Shown one piece after another: positions 1 through 5,395 of a DNA stretch of 8,354 nt. Every line of letters starts with the position of its first letter. The stretch's first letter is position 1. This stretch comes from DATBMY01 sp036554605 (GTDB taxonomy: Bacteria; Acidobacteriota; Blastocatellia; UBA7656), in contig DATBMY010000098.1 of NCBI GenBank assembly GCA_036554605.1, positions 1 through 8,354 on the forward strand, written 5' to 3'. The notes under the pieces were generated by a model. The model ran no database searches. It saw only the letters and a program-made list of their open reading frames with translations, and had not been told where the DNA came from. A program made the translations under genes and the position numbers.

Positions 1-1011
1 GGCGCGGCCCGCGACCGCCTGCGCTGGGCAGGGTTTTACGACCTGCGGCTCAAGCTATCGCTCGACTACTCAATATTGAGAATTCCCGAGCCGCTCTACA
101 CGCGCATACCTGTTGACCAGAGGGCGACCGGCGAGAGGCAATTCGATTACGTCGACCCGCGCAAGCGCGACTATCAAATTGAAATGGAAGAGGTCGCGAC
201 AGCGCACTTGAAACGCGCGGGCGCATACCTTGCCCCCGAGTTCAAAAGCGTCGAGCGCTCGGGCAAAAGCTTCCCCGTGAAGGCCAGCATAGTCATACCG
301 GTGCGAAACCGCGAGCGCACCATCAAAGATGCGGTTCGAAGCGCGCTCTCGCAAAGCGCCCCGTTCGACTTTAACGTCATCGTAGTCGACAATCATTCGA
401 CAGACCGAACCTCGGAGATACTCTCAGAGCTTCAGGTGTCCAGCCCCCGGCTCCTTCACATACAGCCCGAGCGCACGGACCTCGGAATCGGCGGTTGCTG
501 GAACGAAGCGATCTATTCATCGCACTGCGGCGAATACGGCGTGCAACTCGATTCGGATGATCTCTATTCGGATGAGCAGACGCTTGAGCGAATAATTTCA
601 AAGTTCGACGAAGGCGATTACGCGATGGTCATCGGCTCTTACACGATTGTGAATTTCGATCTTCAAGAGATGGCGCCGGGATTGATCGACCATCGAGAGT
701 GGACCCGTGAGAACGGGCGAAATAATGCCCTGAGGATAAACGGGCTGGGCGCGCCGCGCGCTTTTTACGTGCCGCTTCTCAGGCAAACGGGATTGCCAAA
801 TACCAGCTACGGGGAAGACTACGCCGCCGCGCTCAGAATAAGTCGAGACTACGAGATCGGCCGCATATTCGAGCCTGTATATTATGCCCGGCGATGGGAA
901 GGCAATTCCGACGCGGCGCTGCCGCTCGCGACGGCGAACCGTTACGACGCGTATAAGGATCATCTGAGGACGGTCGAGATACTTGCAAGAAAGAGGAAAA
1001 ACAGAGCTTGA
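1..1011 (+). CDS. Family 2 glycosyltransferase, probably two-domain, 5' end outside window
   Basis: The reading frame is open from the first base, so the start lies outside the window; 336 residues are visible. A GT-A domain begins near visible residue 96 with SIVIPVRNRERTI, followed by VIVVDNHSTDRT, the metal-binding QLDSDD (about 182-187) and GEDYAAALRISRDYE (about 271), where the ED pair is the usual place for the catalytic base of inverting GT2 enzymes. Family knowledge says such proteins transfer a sugar from a nucleotide sugar to an acceptor; donor and acceptor cannot be read here. The first 35 residues (DYSILRIPEPLYTR) resemble the end of the visible domain (DYEIGRIFEPVYYAR), suggesting that a second GT domain precedes it. 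No membrane segment is visible. The stop overlaps the next start by 4 nt (TTGA), so the gene is co-translated with the HIT-like gene. The fold is sure; the substrate is unknown. Confidence 0.9.
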   Translation, partial: GAARDRLRWAGFYDLRLKLSLDYSILRIPEPLYTRIPVDQRATGERQFDYVDPRKRDYQIEMEEVATAHLKRAGAYLAPEFKSVERSGKSFPVKASIVIPVRNRERTIKDAVRSALSQSAPFDFNVIVVDNHSTDRTSEILSELQVSSPRLLHIQPERTDLGIGGCWNEAIYSSHCGEYGVQLDSDDLYSDEQTLERIISKFDEGDYAMVIGSYTIVNFDLQEMAPGLIDHREWTRENGRNNALRINGLGAPRAFYVPLLRQTGLPNTSYGEDYAAALRISRDYEIGRIFEPVYYARRWEGNSDAALPLATANRYDAYKDHLRTVEILARKRKNRA

Positions 1012-2048
1012 GCTGGGAAACGCGAATTGTAACGGACGAAGAATTGGCCCCATTTATGAAGGGCGCCGGCGAGAGCAGTCTTCGCGCGCGTCTCAACGCG
1101 CTCATCGAGCAGCAGCGCAGCACGTGGCCGGCGCTCGGTGCCGGGTACGACGCTCTTGCCGACATAGAGACGAAGCGAATTCGCGTCGCGGAGACCGGCG
1201 CAGTGGTCCAGCATAATCCTCACCGCATTAAAAGCACCGCCGCGAGAATCGACCGCGCATCGGTGGAAGCGCGGCGTTGTTTTCTTTGCGAGCAGAACCT
1301 CCCGCCGGAAGAGAAGGGGCTCGCCTACGGCGATGACCTCGTGCTTCTTTGCAACCCGTTTCCCGTACTCGATAAGCACATCTCGGTAGTGCATCGCGAG
1401 CACGTCGAACAACGGCTGGGCCGCCACATCGAGACCATGCTCGGCCTGGCCGCCGATCTTGCTCCGGATTATTTCGTTCTCTACAATGGTCCCGAGTGCG
1501 GCGCTTCCGCGCCGGACCATTTGCACTTTCAGGCCTGTTCCCGAAATCTCTTGCCTATCGAAGAAGCGCTCCGCCAGGAAGATACCGCGGGCGCGGATTG
1601 CGATGCCTGCTTTGAATCGGCACGCGAAGGGTTCGAGCTATTTACTCTCTCGGGCGCCGGCCGGACCGTAATCGTTATGCGGGGCGGAAGCGACGCGGAG
1701 ATCTCGGAATGGGCCGCGCGCGTTCTTGATGACCTCGCGCGCGAAACAGATAAGCGTGAAGCGATGGTTAACCTTATCTCCACCTATGATCGCGGCGTCT
1801 GGACCCTATACATGTTCCCGCGATCTCGCCACCGTCCCGCCGCTTTCTTTGCCGAAGGCGAAGAAAGGCTCACGATCAGCCCCGGCGCTATCGATATGGC
1901 GGGCGTGATAGTAGTTCCTGAACGCGCTCACTTCGATAGGCTCACGGGCGAGCTGGTGGAAGGCATATTCGCCGAAGTCAGTTATAACGAAGAAGCCATC
2001 AACGATCTGCTTGAGCGAATCTCTACAGCCGGCCCGGAGACATTGTGA
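1008..2048 (+). CDS. HIT/GalT-superfamily nucleotidyltransferase or phosphorylase-like protein (DUF4922 type)
   Basis: The protein has 346 residues. The TTG start at 1008 overlaps the upstream stop by 4 nt, and GAGG at 993-996 lies 11 nt before it. Landmarks in order: QHNPHRIKSTAARID (68-82), CFLCEQNLPPEEKGL (91-105), NPFPVLDKHISVVHREH (116-132), the HIT-like GASAPDHLHFQA (165-176), and a C-terminal WTLYMFPRSRHRP (265-277). HLHFQ resembles the site of plant GDP-L-galactose phosphorylase (VTC2) and the HPHxQ of GalT; by analogy the second His, H173, would be the nucleophile carrying a nucleotidyl group. The CxxC at 91-94 may bind metal, an inference only. It is soluble, with no signal peptide. 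Lying between a glycosyltransferase and a SpoIID-type protein, it may make or break a nucleotide sugar for them. I recognise the family as DUF4922-like from its motifs; the reaction is unproven. Confidence 0.86.
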   Translation: MSWETRIVTDEELAPFMKGAGESSLRARLNALIEQQRSTWPALGAGYDALADIETKRIRVAETGAVVQHNPHRIKSTAARIDRASVEARRCFLCEQNLPPEEKGLAYGDDLVLLCNPFPVLDKHISVVHREHVEQRLGRHIETMLGLAADLAPDYFVLYNGPECGASAPDHLHFQACSRNLLPIEEALRQEDTAGADCDACFESAREGFELFTLSGAGRTVIVMRGGSDAEISEWAARVLDDLARETDKREAMVNLISTYDRGVWTLYMFPRSRHRPAAFFAEGEERLTISPGAIDMAGVIVVPERAHFDRLTGELVEGIFAEVSYNEEAINDLLERISTAGPETL

Positions 2049-3394
2049 TCAAGATTGAAGGCGAGCCGCAAATTCGCGTTGGGCTTATTTCAGGCGCTTC
2101 CGATGCGCGGTTGACGCTTCAGGGCGAGTGCAGGCTCGCGGGCGGGGCGATTGTAAAACAGGGCGACTATACCGCGACAGCGGAAGGCGGCGCGGTTCGT
2201 CTGAGCGGCGGCGCTAGTTTTCAAGCGCGCGAGATCGAGCTTGTTCCTATAGATTTTGATTCGTCCAGCATAGTCGTTCACGATGTGACAATCGGCGTGG
2301 ACTTCCACTGGCAGCGAAAGGAATCGCAGCGGTTTCAAGGCTCGATAAAACTGATAAACCGCGAAGGCGGGGTTGTTGTTATAAACGAGCTGCCGCTTGA
2401 ATCCTACCTTGTCAGCGTCATCTCGTCGGAGATGAGCGCGTCCTGCCCGGAGGAGCTGCTGCGCGCTCACGCCATCGTGTCGCGAAGCTGGCTGCTCGCG
2501 CAACTGACGGCATCGCCGGACATGAGACCAGATTCTCCGGTTACCTCCGAAGGCGCGAGCCGCGAGCAGATTAAATGGTATGACCGCGAAAGCCATTCAG
2601 ATTTCGATGTCTGCGCCGACGACCATTGCCAGCGATACCAGGGAATATCGAAGGCATTCTCGAAAGAGGCGTTCGACGCCATTGCCGCCACGCGCGGCCA
2701 CGCGCTCGTTTGGGGCGATGAAATATGCGACGCGCGCTATTCGAAAAGCTGCGGAGGGATGACGGAGGTATTTCGCGCGGCGTGGGAAGAGAAACAGGTC
2801 GCATACTTGCCATCGATCTACGACGGCGCGCAGTTTCCGGCCGGGTATGGACTGCCGTTAAGAGACGAGTCGAACGCGACGAAATGGATAATGACTTCGC
2901 CCGCGGCCTATTGTAATGCCGCGGAAAGAGAGCTTCTTTCGCGCATACTGCCGGGCTTTGATCAAGAGACCGCGGACTTTTACCGCTGGGAGGTCGTCTA
3001 TTCGAGCGACGAGCTGCGCGAGATACTCCGGGCGCGCCTGGGGATAGATTTCGGGAACTTCATCACGCTTGATCCGGTCGAGCGAGGCGAATCGGGCAGA
3101 CTGGTTCGACTCAGAATCCGGGGCGATAAAGATGACCTCACCATAGGCAAAGAGCTGGAGATTCGCCGCGCGCTTTCGCGGTCGCATCTTTACAGCTCGG
3201 CCTTTGTCGTCAGAAGCGAGCCGCACCCGGTGATGGGCTTCCCGCAGCGTTACAGGCTTATCGGCGCCGGCTGGGGGCACGGCGTGGGATTATGCCAGAT
3301 AGGCGCGGCCGTCATGGCTGATCAAGGCCACGCCCACCGCGAAATCCTCAATCACTATTTTCGCGGCGCGAGCTTGAGCAGGCTTTATGGCTAG
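2045..3394 (+). CDS. SpoIID/LytB domain protein without signal peptide
   Basis: The protein has 449 residues. A GTG start overlaps the previous stop (GTGA), with GGAGA at 2036-2040. The SpoIID signature runs through the protein: LPLESYLVSVISSEM (117-130), where E129 matches the catalytic Glu of sporulation SpoIID; ELLRAHAIVSRSW (137-149); HSDFDVCADDHCQRYQG (184-200), matching the known zinc site with H184, C190 and C195; ATRGHALVWGDEICDARYSK (215-234) then SCGGMTE; and GAGWGHGVGLCQIGAA (408-422). Family members cut glycan strands of peptidoglycan lacking stem peptides (lytic transglycosylase) or stimulate amidases. The N-terminus (VIKIEGEPQIRVGLISG) has no hydrophobic signal or lipobox, so the mature protein would stay in the cytoplasm unless exported unusually. 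As third gene of a coupled operon it probably acts on a glycan made by its neighbours. Its stop is the first base of a repeat element. Family call firm, target unknown. Confidence 0.92.
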   Translation: MIKIEGEPQIRVGLISGASDARLTLQGECRLAGGAIVKQGDYTATAEGGAVRLSGGASFQAREIELVPIDFDSSSIVVHDVTIGVDFHWQRKESQRFQGSIKLINREGGVVVINELPLESYLVSVISSEMSASCPEELLRAHAIVSRSWLLAQLTASPDMRPDSPVTSEGASREQIKWYDRESHSDFDVCADDHCQRYQGISKAFSKEAFDAIAATRGHALVWGDEICDARYSKSCGGMTEVFRAAWEEKQVAYLPSIYDGAQFPAGYGLPLRDESNATKWIMTSPAAYCNAAERELLSRILPGFDQETADFYRWEVVYSSDELREILRARLGIDFGNFITLDPVERGESGRLVRLRIRGDKDDLTIGKELEIRRALSRSHLYSSAFVVRSEPHPVMGFPQRYRLIGAGWGHGVGLCQIGAAVMADQGHAHREILNHYFRGASLSRLYG

Positions 3395-3556
3395 GGGTCA
3401 GAGGTCAGGGGTCGGGGGTCAGGGCCGGATAGGCGACAGGTGACAGCTTACAGCTGATAGTCAATTCCCCTATCTCAAATCTGGGATTAAAAATTTCAGA
3501 GGCTATCCCAGAGGCAAGCCCTGATCCCCGACCCCCGACCCCTGACTCCTGACTGA
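3394..3556. repeat. Heptamer inverted-repeat element A (GGGGTCA / TGACCCC type)
   Basis: Left arm 3394-3424 is made of 7-bp units: GGGGTCA, GAGGTCA, GGGGTCG, GGGGTCA, GGG. Right arm 3519-3553 carries the complementary units CCCTGAT, CCCCGAC, CCCCGAC, CCCTGAC, TCCTGAC. The arms can pair over about 31 nt with few mismatches. The central 94 nt keep the 7-bp period in weaker form at 3433-3460 (GCGACAG, GTGACAG, CTTACAG, CTGATAG) and include a small hairpin CTGGGAT/ATCCCAG (3481-3487 with 3505-3511). The left end begins at the G of the SpoIID TAG stop. In RNA this would fold into one long stem directly after the coding region, so it could act as an mRNA end or RNase III site. No open frame or transposase lies inside. 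Confidence 0.85.
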
Positions 3557-3563
3557 TTTGGGC

Positions 3564-3592
3564 TTAGCATCGAAGCGCGAGTTGCGTATAAT
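3564..3592 (+). promoter_or_regulatory. Sigma70-like promoter for the actin-like gene
   Basis: TTAGCA at 3564-3569 (four of six matches to TTGACA) is separated by exactly 17 nt from a perfect TATAAT at 3587-3592. Transcription would start near 3599 and give a leader of about 110 nt before the ATG at 3709. It lies just downstream of repeat element A, so the actin-like gene can be transcribed separately from the glycan operon. The housekeeping consensus is assumed to hold in this organism. Confidence 0.55.
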
Positions 3593-3678
3593 CAAGCTGA
3601 ACCCCTGATTGCTGGCCTATCGCTTTGATTGCCGACTCTTGAGATTCTCATTGTGGGCGTTGGAGGCGTCCGTCAGGG

Positions 3679-3691
3679 CCGGCTCTGCCGG
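3679..3691 (+). promoter_or_regulatory. Small GC hairpin in the leader of the actin-like gene
   Basis: CCGGC (3679-3683) and GCCGG (3687-3691) form a perfect 5-bp stem with a 3-nt loop, ending 17 nt before the ATG at 3709. It covers the region just upstream of the alternative TTG at 3694 and leaves the purine stretch GAAAAG (3696-3701) free as a weak ribosome binding site for the ATG. A role in translation control is only an inference. Confidence 0.25.
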
Positions 3692-3708
3692 TCTTGAAAA
3701 GCGTAACT

Positions 3709-4731
3709 ATGAACATACTCGCAGTTGATACCGGATATTCCGCGACGAAGATCTATTCGGAGATCAAAGGCAGCAGGAAGACACTCATATTTCCGTCCGT
3801 GATCGGCCCGGCCGAATTCGGCGAAGACTTTCTCGGCACGAAAGAGGATAATTTTATTGCCGAGCTGAGCCTCTACCCCGGCAAGGTTCGCAACTTCGGC
3901 GAGACGGCCATAAGGCTCAACCGCGGCGGCGAGATGACGGCCGACCGCGACATGTTTACCAAGCACTATAACCCGGCGCTTACGCTCGCCGGCATCGCCC
4001 GCTTCATGCAAGAGAAGCAAACGGCGGCGCCCGATGTACTGGTAGTCGGCTTGCCGGTCAATTACTACTCGACGAATAAGCAGGCGCTGCTTGATAAGCT
4101 CACCGGAAAGCACAGCGTCAAGTTATACAACATCAACGGGAAGGTGTCGGAGACCTACGAGTTCAAGCTCGATAATATACTCGCGCTGCCTCAAGGCTAC
4201 GGGTCCTACCTCAGCTACGCGCTGGACCGGGAAGGGAAGAAGATACCCGACCGCATAGTCGCGACGGCGGTCATAGACGGCGGCGAAAAGACCATCGATA
4301 TAGTTGCGGCGGACGGGCGCTATATAAACACCGTCTCGAAATCTATCCCCTCGTCGCTCGATGCCGTTTATCACGACCTGCAACGCGAGATAGATGCGCG
4401 CTACGACGATTACCTGGAACGCAGCACAATAGAGTCTTTCATTCGCAGCAAGACGCCCTACATCACGCCGACCGGGGAATCCGTCGATCTTGAAGATATG
4501 CGGCGGCAGGTGATGGAGAAACACCTGCCCGAGATCATCAACCGCATACAGATGACCGTCCGCCCGATGCGGCCGCAGAAAGTGCTCGTGGCCGGCGGAT
4601 CGGGCGACATGCTCTACGACGGCATCAAAGCGGTCTTCCCATCGGCCGAAAAGGCTGAGTCAATGATCTTCTCGAATGCCATCGGCTATTATCGCTACGG
4701 GCTGCTGCGCCAATCGAATGATGATGCGTAA
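3709..4731 (+). CDS. ParM/StbA-type actin-like ATPase
   Basis: From the ATG at 3709 the protein has 340 residues, the usual size for ParM and archaeal Ta0583-type actins. The actin nucleotide motifs are in order: phosphate 1 NILAVDTGYSATKIY (2-16, with D7 and G9), a VLVVGLPVNYYST segment (110-122), phosphate 2 AVIDGGEKTIDIVA (187-200), and the adenosine motif KVLVAGGSGDML (291-302). Relatives polymerise with ATP; plasmid versions push DNA copies apart, and other chromosomal versions have unknown roles. No signal or membrane segment is visible. I prefer this start because the protein begins right at the first beta strand and GAAAAG (3696-3701) sits 7 nt upstream; a TTG at 3694 would add five residues. 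It has its own promoter, with heptamer repeats upstream and a small charged gene downstream, a layout that recalls parC-parM-parR without proving it. Confidence 0.85.
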   Translation: MNILAVDTGYSATKIYSEIKGSRKTLIFPSVIGPAEFGEDFLGTKEDNFIAELSLYPGKVRNFGETAIRLNRGGEMTADRDMFTKHYNPALTLAGIARFMQEKQTAAPDVLVVGLPVNYYSTNKQALLDKLTGKHSVKLYNINGKVSETYEFKLDNILALPQGYGSYLSYALDREGKKIPDRIVATAVIDGGEKTIDIVAADGRYINTVSKSIPSSLDAVYHDLQREIDARYDDYLERSTIESFIRSKTPYITPTGESVDLEDMRRQVMEKHLPEIINRIQMTVRPMRPQKVLVAGGSGDMLYDGIKAVFPSAEKAESMIFSNAIGYYRYGLLRQSNDDA

Positions 4732-4777
4732 GCGCGCTATACTGACATGAGCGGACGCCTTGTGACATATCGAATGT

Positions 4778-4782
4778 AAGGA
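4778..4782 (+). promoter_or_regulatory. Ribosome binding site of the 54-codon gene
   Basis: AAGGA lies 9 nt before the ATG at 4792. It decides between two overlapping frames, because it overlaps the competing ATG at 4782 and therefore could not serve that one. Confidence 0.6.
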
Positions 4783-4791
4783 TGATCGAAT

Positions 4792-4956
4792 ATGTCAGAA
4801 AAAGAGAGAAAGAAAAAGGATGGTCGAAACAAGGACTCCAAGACCAGGTCAAGGCCCGAGACGACCAATCAAAAATCGCAGGCCAGCAAAGAAAAAGAGG
4901 AGCCCGCTCAGTACGGCGGCGGACTCCCTCGTAACGATATAGAACAATCAAAGTAA
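4792..4956 (+). CDS. Small, highly charged 54-residue hypothetical protein
   Basis: ATG at 4792, stop TAA at 4954-4956, with AAGGA 9 nt upstream. The product starts MSEKERKKKDGRNKDSKTRS and ends YGGGLPRNDIEQSK. It has 10 Lys, 5 Arg and 10 Asp/Glu (net about +5), one Leu, one Ile, one Tyr, and no Cys or Trp, so it should be disordered in isolation. There is no signal peptide, membrane span or recognisable domain. It lies 60 nt after the actin-like gene on the same strand and is probably on the same transcript. Possible roles are nucleic-acid binding or an adaptor for the filament, both guesses. Short disordered proteins of this kind are often missed by gene callers; the ribosome binding site is the main support for its being real. 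Confidence 0.55.
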   Translation: MSEKERKKKDGRNKDSKTRSRPETTNQKSQASKEKEEPAQYGGGLPRNDIEQSK

Positions 4957-4986
4957 CCTCGCAAGAATCGCGCCACTTTCAGCCAA

Positions 4987-5017
4987 TCCCACTTATGGGA
5001 ATCTCGAATGCCATAAG
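4987..5017 (+). terminator. Possible mRNA-end hairpin, two competing folds
   Basis: CTTATGG (4992-4998) pairs perfectly with CCATAAG (5011-5017) around a 12-nt loop. An alternative fold pairs TCCC (4987-4990) with GGGA (4997-5000), and the two exclude each other. It sits 30-60 nt after the small charged gene. There is no T tract, so it is not a standard intrinsic terminator. Confidence 0.25.
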
Positions 5018-5021
5018 CGAA

Positions 5022-5213
5022 CAGGAGCAGGGGTCGGGGGCCGGGGGGCAGGGTCCGGAGAGCATACCAGTAATCAGGGGTCAGGAATATAAGATCAGTC
5101 GATCCATGCCTTGGTAAGTTTATTCCCTAAAGAATTTGCTTTTGGACATTTCGACACGGTCCGACGCGTCAGGTCCCTGACTCCCGACCCCTGGCCCTGA
5201 CCCCTGCTCCTGG
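5022..5213. repeat. Heptamer inverted-repeat element B (GGGGTCG / CCCTGAC type)
   Basis: The left arm (5022-5056) contains 7-bp units GGGGTCG, GGGGCCG and GGGGGCA after CAGGAGCA. The right arm (5168-5213) contains CCCTGAC, TCCCGAC, CCCTGGC, CCTGACC and CCTGCTCCTG. The outer ends pair best: 5195-5212 is complementary to the left end with one mismatch in 18. A third patch of the same unit, ATCAGGGGTCAGGA, lies in the centre at 5074-5087, and GTCAGG/CCTGAC (5168-5173 with 5176-5181) makes a tight local hairpin. It belongs to the same unit family as the element at 3394-3556 but is less regular. Confidence 0.75.
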
Positions 5214-5284
5214 CACGCCATTTGGGTATAAGAGGCTGAAGCAACGCTCTGAGAATCCGCCTCTTCGATGGGCGTATGTAAGGG

Positions 5285-5327
5285 TGTCAGGTGCCAGGCT
5301 TCTGGGCACACAGCCGACCACCTGACA
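5285..5327. other. Nested hairpin in the convergent gap
   Basis: TGTCAGGTG (5285-5293) and CACCTGACA (5319-5327) form a perfect 9-bp stem. A rival inner stem pairs GTGCCAG (5291-5297) with CTGGGCAC (5302-5309) around a GCTT loop with one bulged base. The units GTGTCAG and GTGCCAG again have a 7-bp rhythm, so this may be a decayed relative of the heptamer elements or an mRNA-end structure for the minus-strand operon. Confidence 0.4.
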
Positions 5328-5362
5328 TCCAATATCGCTTTCTTACCAGTCGCCAGCCAATC

Positions 5363-5376
5363 TACAAAATTTTGTA
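5363..5376. promoter_or_regulatory. Perfect 14-bp AT-rich palindrome
   Basis: TACAAAATTTTGTA reads the same on both strands. It lies 20 nt past the stop of the minus-strand acyl-CoA synthetase homologue, in otherwise GC-rich DNA. It could be a protein-binding site or a weak bidirectional transcription stop. No gene starts next to it, so an operator role is doubtful. Confidence 0.3.
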
Positions 5377-5395
5377 TATCGCACAGCCGAGGACA

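Larger units (their letters stand above)
4957..5395. other. Non-coding gap between convergent transcription units
   Basis: No supportable gene is seen here. The gap holds heptamer element B, a pair of competing hairpins near 4987-5017, AAGAGGC/GCCTCTT (5230-5236 with 5259-5265), a nested hairpin at 5285-5327 and a 14-bp palindrome at 5363-5376. None is followed by a convincing run of T, so transcription from both sides may end here by structure or by Rho. Confidence 0.6.

Noticed and set aside
598..1526. Long antisense open frames across the glycosyltransferase and HIT-like genes
   Set aside because: They mirror GC-rich coding sequence, lack recognisable domains and conflict with strongly supported genes on the other strand.
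3394..3556. CRISPR array
   Set aside because: Units are only 7 bp, directly adjacent and without spacers, and the arms face each other.
3694..3708. TTG start five codons upstream of the actin-like gene
   Set aside because: No ribosome binding site precedes it, a GC hairpin lies just before it, and the protein fold starts right at the ATG at 3709. It cannot be fully excluded.
4747..4779. Ten-codon leader frame before the small charged gene
   Set aside because: No ribosome binding site of its own and no attenuator-like codon run; likely chance.
4782..4931. Overlapping frame of about 50 codons beginning at the ATG at 4782
   Set aside because: The AAGGA motif overlaps this ATG and is correctly spaced only for the ATG at 4792.
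5120..5395. Continuation of the acyl-CoA synthetase frame past its TAG as a lost 3' end
   Set aside because: The translated stretch has none of the C-terminal adenylation motifs and runs into heptamer element B.
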